This document shows, piece after piece, positions 17,715 to 25,717 of a stretch of 32,490 bases of DNA. The translations under genes were made by a program, and so were the position numbers. A model generated the notes under the pieces. The model did not search any database. It had not been told where the DNA came from and worked only from the letters and a program-made list of their open reading frames with translations. Each line of letters begins with the position of its first letter. Position 1 is the first letter of the stretch. Origin of the DNA: Colwellia sp. (GTDB taxonomy: Bacteria; Pseudomonadota; Gammaproteobacteria; Enterobacterales; Alteromonadaceae); NCBI GenBank assembly GCA_022969175.1, contig JALJPB010000049.1:1-32490 (forward strand). The letters are read 5' to 3'.

Positions 17715-17739
17715 CTTAAATAGCTAGTTCAAATAAATT

Positions 17740-19434
17740 TTAAAATTGTTCTGCTGCTTCAAAGACCATTTTCTCTTTAGTAACAGGGTGCATAAATGCT
17801 AAATAAGCCGCATGTAAGTGTAAGCGTTTAGCTTTGTGTCCATATAAATCATCCCCTACTATCGGCATGTTCAAACCGTCAACATGAGCACAATGCATAC
17901 GAAGTTGATGTGTTCTGCCTGTTTTTGGATATAAATGTACCCGAGTAAACTTCCCCCTCTCGCCTTCATTTTTTGCGATTACTTGCCACGAAGTTTCAGC
18001 CGATTTGCCATAGTTATAACAAACAACCTGCCGAGGCCTATCATTTAAATCAACACGTAAGGGTAAACTAATCACGCCTGACTGGGTTAATAAATCACCG
18101 TCAATTAAAGCGACATAGCGTTTTTCAACAACTCTTGAGATAAATTGTTGTTGCAGTTTTTTATGTGCTCTTTTAGTTAACGCTATTACCATCAAGCCAG
18201 ACGTTGACATGTCAAGTCGATGTACAATTAATGGTCCGGTTGCCTCAGGAAATTGAGCTCTGATTCGGGAATAAACACTGTCTTCAATATTTTTCCCCGG
18301 AACCGATAAAAATTCACTGGGTTTATTGATCACCAGCATATGTTCATCTTGATAAACTATATCTAAGGTTTTTCCTACCGCAGGGTTAATTAATAACGGA
18401 TTATCATCCAGTTCAATACCTGACAGCATATGCCCTAAAATAGGCTGGCATTTCCCTTGGCATGAGCCATAAAAATTTTTATGTTGACGTATCTCTGACT
18501 TAGGCGCGGCCCCCCACCAAAACTCAGCCATAGTGATAGGTTTCAAGTTATGATGAAAGGCATATTGTAATAACTTAGGAGCCGCACAATCACCTGAGCC
18601 TGCTGGAGGGGTTCTTTCAGGTATTTCATCAAAAATAGCGTTTAGGTTTTTTTCTTCACCTTTAATATTTAAAAATCGATAGTGATTAAATAATGTTTGT
18701 TGCAAGGCATTTGATAGAACTTTGCGTTGTTGTTTTAACTGTTCAATTTCATCAGTTAACTGTGTTAACTGATTCTCAACAACAGTCGTTTTGTCTTGCC
18801 AAAAAAGTTTCAAACCTCTTAACTGATTTTTTTCTTTAATGCTTTCTTTGCTGAGTTGTTCATTAATATGTCCTAAGGCATGTTCATCGAGAGTTTTTTT
18901 TGCAACTTCGCGTTTTGCTTTTCGCTGCTTTCTCCCTTCAATAATGACTTCACGGTAACTGGCAATATGTGATTCAGCCTCTTTAATTAGCTCTGCGAGT
19001 AATAAGGAAAAATCTTCAATTTCAACATTGCTTTGTAAGGATTCAAGATGGTCATTTATTTGATTGATCTCACTTTGACCGATTAGAAAAAAACCGTCTT
19101 TACTAAAAGTATCAAATACCGGCGGCACAAAGTTGTCAACAATGCTTTGATCTGCAAGCTTTCCTGAAAAAGCTGACAAATAGCCAAGTTCACCCGCTAG
19201 GTTTTGCACCACTAAGACACCAAACATCTTGCCACTTGCTGAAGCATGCTTGTTTACAAAACCAAAGTCGTGTTGCCAAGCAGTTTGATGCTCAAGGTAG
19301 TTTTGCAGCCCTTTAACTGCTAATAAAGATAATGGGTGTGGTTGATAATAAAATGGAAAAGTGAAGCGTTCGGGTAAGATGACATTAGCAATGGAGGATT
19401 TAAAAGGAGTAAAGCAATTGACAAAACTGTGCAT
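17740..19434 (-). CDS. RluA-family pseudouridine synthase with long N-terminal extension
   Basis: 564 aa, about twice the usual RluA-family size. The C-terminal ~215 residues are the catalytic domain: VINKPSEFLSVPG, the catalytic Asp408 in HRLDMSTSG, RYVALIDG, and KTGRTHQLRMHCAH. Before it come ~160 N-terminal residues, a strongly charged, probably coiled-coil segment (~160-255, with KQRKAKREVAKK and ENQLTQLTDEIEQLKQQRK), and a conserved-looking Cys block (GDCAAPKLLQYAF, EFWWGAAPKSEIR, FYGSCQGKCQPILGHML). The RNA target cannot be told from sequence. It is convergent with the kinase gene. ATG 19434 lacks a clear ribosome site, so the start is less certain than the family. Confidence 0.88.
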   Translation of the reverse strand: MHSFVNCFTPFKSSIANVILPERFTFPFYYQPHPLSLLAVKGLQNYLEHQTAWQHDFGFVNKHASASGKMFGVLVVQNLAGELGYLSAFSGKLADQSIVDNFVPPVFDTFSKDGFFLIGQSEINQINDHLESLQSNVEIEDFSLLLAELIKEAESHIASYREVIIEGRKQRKAKREVAKKTLDEHALGHINEQLSKESIKEKNQLRGLKLFWQDKTTVVENQLTQLTDEIEQLKQQRKVLSNALQQTLFNHYRFLNIKGEEKNLNAIFDEIPERTPPAGSGDCAAPKLLQYAFHHNLKPITMAEFWWGAAPKSEIRQHKNFYGSCQGKCQPILGHMLSGIELDDNPLLINPAVGKTLDIVYQDEHMLVINKPSEFLSVPGKNIEDSVYSRIRAQFPEATGPLIVHRLDMSTSGLMVIALTKRAHKKLQQQFISRVVEKRYVALIDGDLLTQSGVISLPLRVDLNDRPRQVVCYNYGKSAETSWQVIAKNEGERGKFTRVHLYPKTGRTHQLRMHCAHVDGLNMPIVGDDLYGHKAKRLHLHAAYLAFMHPVTKEKMVFEAAEQF

Positions 19435-19514
19435 ATTAATTTATTGATCGTATAAAAAGGACAAGGAAGGGCTGACCGTAACGGTTTACCCCATCTATAG
19501 ATTATAGCATTGAG

Positions 19515-19925
19515 CTACTCAGGATAGGTACTAAAAGTATCAGCCTTCTTCCCGTCATCAAACCAGCAGGGACGTTCATCCCAAAATATATTAGCTTGTG
19601 GTGTAATTTGTGGATTACCATCTAGATAACCTGCGGGGATAACTAAAAATGCACCATCGCGACTTAGATAAGGCACTTGTGAGCCACATTCAGTACAAAA
19701 ACAATTACTAAAACGCACCGCATTAGGTAGATCAAAACGCTTGGTTAACTCTTTACCGGTATGCCATTTAATACTCTCTGGGTTAGTGAATATTAATGAG
19801 GCAAAAGCTGAGCCTGTTTTCTTTTGGCACCGGTCACAATAACATTGATAAAAGCGTTGAAATGGGCCTGTAACAGTACTACTGACCTTACCACACAAAC
19901 AACTGCCATTTACTTGAATTTCCAT
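19515..19925 (-). CDS. GFA-family (CENP-V/GFA domain) zinc protein
   Basis: 136 aa, one complete GFA fold. Cysteines 9/11 (CLC), 28/30/33 (CYCDRC) and 75/77/80 (CFCTEC) are the two zinc sites of the family, and the GSAF stretch is typical. The family was named after glutathione-dependent formaldehyde-activating enzyme (Gfa), but most members of this length have no proven substrate. It stands alone: the neighbouring minus-strand gene upstream is separated by the inverted-repeat element. I would not infer formaldehyde metabolism from the fold. Confidence 0.88.
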   Translation of the reverse strand: MEIQVNGSCLCGKVSSTVTGPFQRFYQCYCDRCQKKTGSAFASLIFTNPESIKWHTGKELTKRFDLPNAVRFSNCFCTECGSQVPYLSRDGAFLVIPAGYLDGNPQITPQANIFWDERPCWFDDGKKADTFSTYPE

Positions 19926-20007
19926 TGATAAAACTCCATTTCACTAGTTTATATTTTGATAATGACATCATAGTCAGTATCGAAAAAAGAAACTAGCGAA
20001 ATGTCTT

Positions 20008-20367
20008 ATACCAAGTCCATTAAGTTAGTTCCCACTCAGAACTTGCCAGCGGTTTGAGAATAAATAGAATTTTTTTGCATATAGTCACTCTATATGAAAG
20101 AAATTCTGTGTGGTTATCATATCGCTGGAAAGTTCCCAAAGGGCGAGTTTAAAAGGCTTACAGTCTTCGTTATTGATTTTGATAAGGTTATTACATGGAT
20201 GTAATACATTAGGGTAACGCAGGAGCAGTTACCGAGAATAACCATTCTCGGCTCTAGCATCCTGCTTCGCTCTACCTTCGCCATCCATGGTGTCGTCTTC
20301 AATCAATGCCTTGCCTCTAAGCCTTTTAACTCTCGCTGAGTAGGAAGAAACTTATTGGAATTGGTAT
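20008..20367. mobile_element. MITE-like element with 32-bp terminal inverted repeats
   Basis: The ends 20008-20039 and 20336-20367 are imperfect inverted copies: both read ATACCAA(G/T)TCCA(T/A)TAAGTT, then TTCC and ACTCAG, with 26 of 32 bases matching by my count. Inside are a near-continuous hairpin (20066-20107), two small perfect dyads (20190-20205 and 20232-20251), and GCGAG...AAAAGGCTTA words inverted between the halves. There is no transposase; the only open frame (61 codons, 20117-20302) lies in the repeat core and is not credible. The element ends 4 bp from the stop of the chemotaxis gene. No clear target duplication was found. Confidence 0.7.
20066..20107. repeat. Long hairpin inside the MITE-like element
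   Basis: AGAATTT pairs with AAATTCT, then TTTT with AAAG (one wobble), one bulged G, then CATATAG with CTATATG; the loop is TCACT. This gives an ~18-bp stem. Confidence 0.75.
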
Positions 20368-20371
20368 TTAA

Positions 20372-22381
20372 CTAGACTTTAAAGCGTTCAACTAACTCAG
20401 ATAAGCGATCGGTTTTATCACCTAAATGGCCACAAATCACCATTAAACTTTGCGCTTCTGTGGACGTTTGTTCACCAATAATGTCTAACTCTTCCATGGT
20501 ATGACTAATTGATTGAGTAACATTATCTTGATCTAAAGTAATGCTTACTATTTCTTTCATTTTATCCTGATTGTCATCAACTACCTGAGTAATTTCAGAT
20601 AATTGACGATGTACTACATGGCTATCATCCATATATTTATTAACCTGACCACGAGTAACTTGCATGCTGCTTTCTGCCGCTTTAGCTTTTTCTTGTAAGT
20701 CGGTAATGTTCTTTTGAATACTTTCTGTCGACTCTTGAGTACGTTTTGCTAACTGGCGTACTTCATCAGCAACTACCGCAAAGCCACGGCCATGTTCACC
20801 AGCACGAGCAGACTCTATAGCAGCATTTAATGCTAATAAGTTGGTTTGATCAGCAATATTGCGAATAACATCCATCACTTCACCAATTGAATGACTGCTT
20901 TCTCTCAATTCTTCAATGGTATGTACAGCGGTATCAAAATTATCATTTAACTGAGTCAATCCTTTCATTGAATTACTCAATACAGCTTGACCTTCTTTAG
21001 AGGTTTCACTAGCAATTTTCGCTGCTTCACTAGCACTTTGAATTTGTTCTTTGATAATATGAGCCGTTTCAGCCATTTGCCCAACAGTATCAGTCGCTTT
21101 ATGAATTTCTTCACGAGAAGTACTCACTTTGCTAACGGTTATTTCACTGACATTAGCTACTTGGCCTGTTGTCTCTTTTAATTCCTTACTTGTCACTTGG
21201 ACTTGGCTAACAATTTTATGGATTTGAGTAATAAAGGTATTAAATGCTTCTGATAGCTGGCCAATTTCATCTTGGCTTTTCACTTGGATTCTTTGAGATA
21301 AATCACCTGCACCACTCGAAATTTCGACTAAAGCTTGTTTAACTTGGTACAAAGGTTTTAATAATTTTGATGTCGCAACAAATAACACGATTATCGTAAC
21401 GATCAAAATACCAAAAATAATGAGTGCCGAGTAAGTTATCGCTTGATTTATCGGTTCATCGACAATTGAAACCGGTACCATTATCGCCAAACTCCATTTC
21501 AATTGTAACTCTGGCACTTCTACATTTTTATACTGAACATAATAATCTTTGTTTTTCCAAACTATTCGACTATCGCCGGTATCATTCGACAACATTTGTG
21601 AAGATAATTCACTAAAACCTTGGTGTTGCTTTTGTTTATCTAGATCCGCAAGTTTAATATTAGTAGTTTCACGTTTTTCAATGTCGACAATAGCCAGCTC
21701 TTCATCAGGAAAAACGATCATATCGCCGTTAGTATCAATAAGAAATGCTTGTCCCTGATTTTGATATTTAATTGTTGATACTAATTTATCTACTGCCGTT
21801 AGATAAATATCCGTGCCTCCAGCACCAATAAATGTATTATCAAAATTCTCAATTGGGAAATTGAGGGAAATATAGAAAGTATCGTATTTGGGTTCAAAAA
21901 TGACTCGACTAACATTCCATTCGTTACTATTTTTAACTTCATTCCACCATGGACGTTCTAATACATTATAACCATCTAATGCTGACACACCGGAATGATC
22001 GATATACTCTCCCGTATGACCCGAACCAAAGAATATGGAAATGATATCTTCACGTTCATCTACCTCACGTTGTAATACTAATTTAACGCGTTCAAACTCT
22101 TTAGTATCTAAAGACTCTCCACGTACTTTGTGTTGATCAAACCAATCTATTAAGGTGGTATTACGAAACACCGTATCAACACGAGTGATATGCTCACTAA
22201 AATAGCTTTCAATGCCTGAAGCATTAAAATTCAGTGAGTTTTCAATGTTATTTCTGAGTTGATTACTGGTTGTGTCACTAACAAAACTAACGGTAAAAAC
22301 GGCAGTGATAAATAATACGACAAAGATGCCAATACCGGTGGTTGTGACGAGTTTGGTTGTTACAGAATTTTTGATACTCAT
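20372..22381 (-). CDS. Methyl-accepting chemotaxis protein with dCache sensor
   Basis: 669 aa. TM1 ~14-35, a periplasmic double-Cache domain ~40-310, TM2 ~317-338, HAMP ~338-392, then the signalling domain with the invariant hairpin tip ([24 protein letters not shown], around 505-530). It senses a small molecule and signals through CheW/CheA. The Cache domain shows Tyr138, Arg143, Trp145, Trp146 and Asp191 (GGTDIYL), close to the amino-acid-binding dCache_1AA pattern (Y-x4-R-x-W-Y ... D), but with Trp for the second aromatic; amino-acid sensing is therefore possible, not proven. The 363 bp upstream must hold its promoter. Its stop is 4 bp from the MITE-like element. Confidence 0.95.
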   Translation of the reverse strand: MSIKNSVTTKLVTTTGIGIFVVLFITAVFTVSFVSDTTSNQLRNNIENSLNFNASGIESYFSEHITRVDTVFRNTTLIDWFDQHKVRGESLDTKEFERVKLVLQREVDEREDIISIFFGSGHTGEYIDHSGVSALDGYNVLERPWWNEVKNSNEWNVSRVIFEPKYDTFYISLNFPIENFDNTFIGAGGTDIYLTAVDKLVSTIKYQNQGQAFLIDTNGDMIVFPDEELAIVDIEKRETTNIKLADLDKQKQHQGFSELSSQMLSNDTGDSRIVWKNKDYYVQYKNVEVPELQLKWSLAIMVPVSIVDEPINQAITYSALIIFGILIVTIIVLFVATSKLLKPLYQVKQALVEISSGAGDLSQRIQVKSQDEIGQLSEAFNTFITQIHKIVSQVQVTSKELKETTGQVANVSEITVSKVSTSREEIHKATDTVGQMAETAHIIKEQIQSASEAAKIASETSKEGQAVLSNSMKGLTQLNDNFDTAVHTIEELRESSHSIGEVMDVIRNIADQTNLLALNAAIESARAGEHGRGFAVVADEVRQLAKRTQESTESIQKNITDLQEKAKAAESSMQVTRGQVNKYMDDSHVVHRQLSEITQVVDDNQDKMKEIVSITLDQDNVTQSISHTMEELDIIGEQTSTEAQSLMVICGHLGDKTDRLSELVERFKV

Positions 22382-22744
22382 AATACACCTAGGAATACGC
22401 CTAAACTCAACAATATCTGATTGATTAAGGTCATATACATAAAAAGAGCGCTTTAAAAATCCGTCTTCCTTTAAGCAAATTAATTATAATGATTTAAATG
22501 GTAACTCAACTAAAAAGAGTTTGCTAAATCATTAGAAAGAGTAATATAGCAAATTATATATTGTATATACAATAAAAATATATCTGGTAAATATGTAAAA
22601 ATAGTGAATAAAAAATTTATAGGAGCAAGTATTTGTCCGTAAAGACCTTTCTTAGTTTCGGTGCTTTAATAAGACAATTGAATAAGATGTAAACAAGTGT
22701 TTAATTTTCAAAAAACATACTTTTCACTTAAATGAAGAAGTTAT
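22382..22744. other. AT-rich intergenic region between feoB and the chemotaxis gene
   Basis: 363 bp, very AT-rich, without a credible gene. It should contain the chemotaxis promoter on the minus strand; I looked for a flagellar sigma-28 pattern (TAAA...GCCGATAA) and found no convincing match. A weak 7-bp dyad (CTTAAAT/ATTTAAG, 22727-22749) overlaps the feoB stop. Confidence 0.5.
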
Positions 22745-24940
22745 TTAAGAATATTTTACTGAGATAGGGATAGTTAAAATCTTTCTGCTTTGGTTTTTGA
22801 GCCAATGATAAATGCCTTTAAAAACAACAAAAACACCAATGATACAAATGCTCGCATAAACAGGATCATTCGAAAAATTCCCTATTTGAAAACATAAAGT
22901 TGCAGCCATATAAGCTAAAGTAAAACTCCAAACAGCAGCAAAACCAGCCCATTTAGAGCCTACTTCATTTTTAATTGCGCCCATAGCTGCTACACATGGT
23001 GTGTAAAGTAATATAAAGAGTAAATAACTAAATGCGCCTAACTGCCCAGCAAAGGCGGCCTGCATAATATGATAAGTAGTAATTTCTACTTCTTGCTGTT
23101 GCGCGACCATAGCTAAGTCAGTGAGATCGCCAACTTTCATACCTAAAGGATCATCGGCTTCAATACCCAGTAAATTTTCTTGGATACTTACAACAGCCTC
23201 ATTCCAACTTTCAGTTAATGAAGGTTCACCCTCTTCATCACCACCATGAGGAGAGTACAAGCTATTAAAAGTCGCCACTAATACTTCTTTAGCAAAAATG
23301 CCGGTGATAATGCCTACGCCAGCCTGCCAATTTTCTTCTTTGACTCCCATAGGAGCCAATAGCGGCATAACAACTTTTGCGCTTTGGCTTAATACCGAAT
23401 TTTCACTATCTTGATTACCAAAGTTTCCATCTAAGTCGATAGAATTAAAGAAGTTAAGTAAACAAACAACAATAACAATCGTTCTGCCTGCACCGGTTAC
23501 AAAACCTTTAGTCCGTTGCCAAACACGAGTAAAAATATAGGAAAACTTTGGAATTTCATATAGCGGCAGTTCCATAATATTAAGTGAGCTGCTACCTGGT
23601 AATGTCGTTTTCTTTAATAAAAACCCGGTAAATATTGCCGCTGCGATGCCAATTAAATACAATAAGAATACAAGATTTTGGCCATTATCAGGAAAAAACG
23701 CTGCCGCAAATAGTGCATAAACAGGTAAACGAGCACCACAAGACATAAATGGCGCCATCATTATCGTAGTAATACGTTCACGCTCACTATCAAGTACACG
23801 AGCCGACATTACTGCAGGCACGGTGCAACCAAAACCAACAATTAACGGTACAAAAGCTTTGCCTGGCAAGCCAATTTTTTGCATAACAACATCAACAACA
23901 AAAGCAGCCCTCGCTAAATAACCGCTACTTTCTAAGACTGATAAACCGATAAACAAACAAGCAATAATAGGAATAAAGGTGGCTACGGTTTGCATACCAC
24001 TGCCAATACCTTCAACGATAGTTAATAGCCATTGAGGTAAATCTAAAGGGGCAAGAAAATACAAAGGATATTCGACAAAGATAGTGCCAGATAAAATATC
24101 AAAAAAGTCGATAAATGCACCACCGACATTAATGGCAAACATAAACAGCAAGTACATCATTGAAAAGAAAATAGGAATACCAATAACGGGATGTAATACA
24201 ATTTCATCTATTTTGTCGGTAAAGCCAAGGCTAGGTGAGTGTGCTTGACTTACTTTGGTAACAACATCATGAACAAATTGGTGCCGGTCTACAGCACTCG
24301 CCTTATCTTGAGTTGCATCAAAGCAATCTTTTAAAGGCGTTGATTTTTTTTCCTCTACACATAAGCAGCTTTGCTGTTGGCAATTTGTATCGGGCGGTAG
24401 ACGAGTTGCCAATAAAGGAAAAATATCTTTAAGAGAATTTTGATTTTGAGCACTAATTTCTATAACAGGGCAACCAAGCTCTTTGGCCAACAACTTACAA
24501 TTTACTTGTAAAGCTTCTTTTCGATCGACTTTGTTGAGGAGAACAATCATCGGAACCCCCAACTCAAGCAGTTGAGTCGTCAAGTATAATTGACGGGTAA
24601 GCTGAGTAACATCAACAACATTAATGAGTAAATCAAATGCTCTTTGTTGCAGAAATTGTTGACTAATGCTTAGGTCTTGTCCTTGATTAACTCGCTCAGT
24701 TAACGAGCTTAATCCCGGTAAATCGGTTAATTTTGCTGAGCCTGAAGGTAAGTCTACCGTTTTTTGTTTTGCACTTACCGTTACACCAGACCAGTTCCCG
24801 ACGGCTTGTTTGTCACCAGAAAATAAATTGAAAAGTGTACTTTTTCCTGAGTTGGCAAAACCAACTAAAGCATAGTGAGGTATTTCTGGAGTATTTCCTT
24901 GATCTACGACTGGAGCTTTTGAATCATGACAACCTACCAT
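22745..24940 (-). CDS. feoB: Ferrous iron transporter FeoB
   Basis: 731 aa, inner-membrane Fe(II) permease. The cytosolic G domain shows G1 GFANSGKS at 27-34 (most FeoB have GNPNSGKT), G2 WSGVTV, G3 DLPG at 73-76 and G4 NKVD at 136-139. After the helical domain come the membrane segments with the two Gate motifs (GFGCTVPAVMSARVL with ERERITTIMMAPFMSCGARLPVYALF, and GIFAKEVLVATFNSLYSP). The gene overlaps the feoA stop by one base (TGATG) and is co-transcribed from the Fur-controlled feoA promoter. No feoC follows. The G1 difference is in the variable positions; the Lys and Ser are kept. Confidence 0.97.
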   Translation of the reverse strand: MVGCHDSKAPVVDQGNTPEIPHYALVGFANSGKSTLFNLFSGDKQAVGNWSGVTVSAKQKTVDLPSGSAKLTDLPGLSSLTERVNQGQDLSISQQFLQQRAFDLLINVVDVTQLTRQLYLTTQLLELGVPMIVLLNKVDRKEALQVNCKLLAKELGCPVIEISAQNQNSLKDIFPLLATRLPPDTNCQQQSCLCVEEKKSTPLKDCFDATQDKASAVDRHQFVHDVVTKVSQAHSPSLGFTDKIDEIVLHPVIGIPIFFSMMYLLFMFAINVGGAFIDFFDILSGTIFVEYPLYFLAPLDLPQWLLTIVEGIGSGMQTVATFIPIIACLFIGLSVLESSGYLARAAFVVDVVMQKIGLPGKAFVPLIVGFGCTVPAVMSARVLDSERERITTIMMAPFMSCGARLPVYALFAAAFFPDNGQNLVFLLYLIGIAAAIFTGFLLKKTTLPGSSSLNIMELPLYEIPKFSYIFTRVWQRTKGFVTGAGRTIVIVVCLLNFFNSIDLDGNFGNQDSENSVLSQSAKVVMPLLAPMGVKEENWQAGVGIITGIFAKEVLVATFNSLYSPHGGDEEGEPSLTESWNEAVVSIQENLLGIEADDPLGMKVGDLTDLAMVAQQQEVEITTYHIMQAAFAGQLGAFSYLLFILLYTPCVAAMGAIKNEVGSKWAGFAAVWSFTLAYMAATLCFQIGNFSNDPVYASICIIGVFVVFKGIYHWLKNQSRKILTIPISVKYS

Positions 24941-25164
24941 CAGGCAAGAATCACTTCAATTTGTTCGGCAACTTTAGGTTGAATAGTAACTTTAGTATTG
25001 TGTAAACGAAAAGCAAGAGGTCCATTCCAAGGCCCTTTATGAGCAAGGGATATTTCAGTACGTAATGCAAAGCCTTGCTCAAGAAGGCGAGCAGCCAAAT
25101 CTGAATCATTTGGTAATACACTAATGTGTGCTGTTTGATTACGTGCTAAATCCGCTAAAGTCAT
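24940..25164 (-). CDS. feoA: Ferrous iron transport protein FeoA
   Basis: 74 aa, one SH3-like FeoA domain (LADLARNQTAHI, LLEQGFALRTEISL, PLAFRLHNTKVTI at the C-terminal strand). It is a small cytosolic partner needed for FeoB activity in other bacteria. It is the first gene of a two-gene operon with feoB (1-base overlap), behind a promoter with a Fur-box match. Confidence 0.93.
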   Translation of the reverse strand: MTLADLARNQTAHISVLPNDSDLAARLLEQGFALRTEISLAHKGPWNGPLAFRLHNTKVTIQPKVAEQIEVILA

Positions 25165-25184
25165 AAACTGAGTCTTAAAATGTT

Positions 25185-25203
25185 AATGAGAATTACTACC
25201 ATT
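25185..25203 (-). promoter_or_regulatory. Fur box in front of feoAB
   Basis: AATGAGAATTACTACCATT matches the classical 19-bp Fur sequence at 15 positions. It lies 20 bp before the feoA ATG and just downstream of the -10, where bound Fe(II)-Fur would block transcription. Confidence 0.75.
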
Positions 25204-25206
25204 TGC

Positions 25207-25234
25207 ATTCTACACTTTACTTGCTAAATGTACA
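25207..25234 (-). promoter_or_regulatory. feoAB promoter
   Basis: On the minus strand TGTACA (25229-25234) and TAGAAT (25207-25212) are separated by 16 bp and lie directly before the Fur box. Confidence 0.5.
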
Positions 25235-25333
25235 GAAAAAGATACCAACAAAAACGTTAACTTTGATCTTAGTCAACTAGGGCTGTTAACTCAAATTTTT
25301 GTTCAGTTTTAATAACATTTTTCTCTTAACAAG

Positions 25334-25717
25334 TCATTGGTTTCGACACACTACCAACATTTTTTTATTATAGACTTCCATGTAATTAATATTCATTTTC
25401 CGTTGCTTTCTTTGCTGCTCAGAGTTAATAACATCACCTGTTTGTGGAAAATATTTTTTTCCACAAACCTCTTCAACAAAAATGTATTCGTTATTATCAA
25501 TCCCTGGAAAGGTAATTCTTCTTCCTGAAGTTGCATAAAGTCTAAAGTCTTTTTTGTTAACTGCAGATTTAGCGTCTTGTTCTACAATTCCAAGTGGAGT
25601 AAATTCATTAGGTTCTTCTTGCGCATTACTACACCCTAAACTCGTGACAATAAAAAACATTTGTATGGTGACTTTGTTAAGATAGTACCGCCTTTTATGC
25701 TCTGCAATATTAGACAT
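25334..25717 (-). CDS. Small probable lipoprotein of unknown function
   Basis: 127 aa. A basic n-region (HKRRYYLNK) is followed by a hydrophobic stretch and SLGC (Cys29), suggesting a lipid-anchored exported protein. The lipobox is imperfect. The mature part contains FRLYATSGRRITFPGI and a Cys pair (EEVCGKKYF and VVCRNQ) that could form a disulfide. I do not recognise the family. The ATG overlaps the end of the metalloprotease gene by 8 bp, with GAG 10 nt upstream, so it is translated from the same message. The shared transcript suggests exported partners, but no function can be named. Confidence 0.65.
   Translation of the reverse strand: MSNIAEHKRRYYLNKVTIQMFFIVTSLGCSNAQEEPNEFTPLGIVEQDAKSAVNKKDFRLYATSGRRITFPGIDNNEYIFVEEVCGKKYFPQTGDVINSEQQRKQRKMNINYMEVYNKKMLVVCRNQ

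Noticed and set aside
19515..19925. Formaldehyde detoxification role for the GFA protein
   Set aside because: The fold is shared by many proteins without that activity and no glutathione-formaldehyde genes are nearby.
20117..20302. 61-codon minus-strand open frame between the GFA and chemotaxis genes
   Set aside because: It lies wholly inside the inverted-repeat element, spans its dyads and has no ribosome site or domain.
20003..20371. Target-site duplication around the MITE-like element
   Set aside because: The flanks (CTT before, TTAA after) give no convincing direct repeat.
22441..22500. Sigma-28 promoter for the chemotaxis gene
   Set aside because: A GACGGAT-like word is present, but no TAAA box stands at the right distance.
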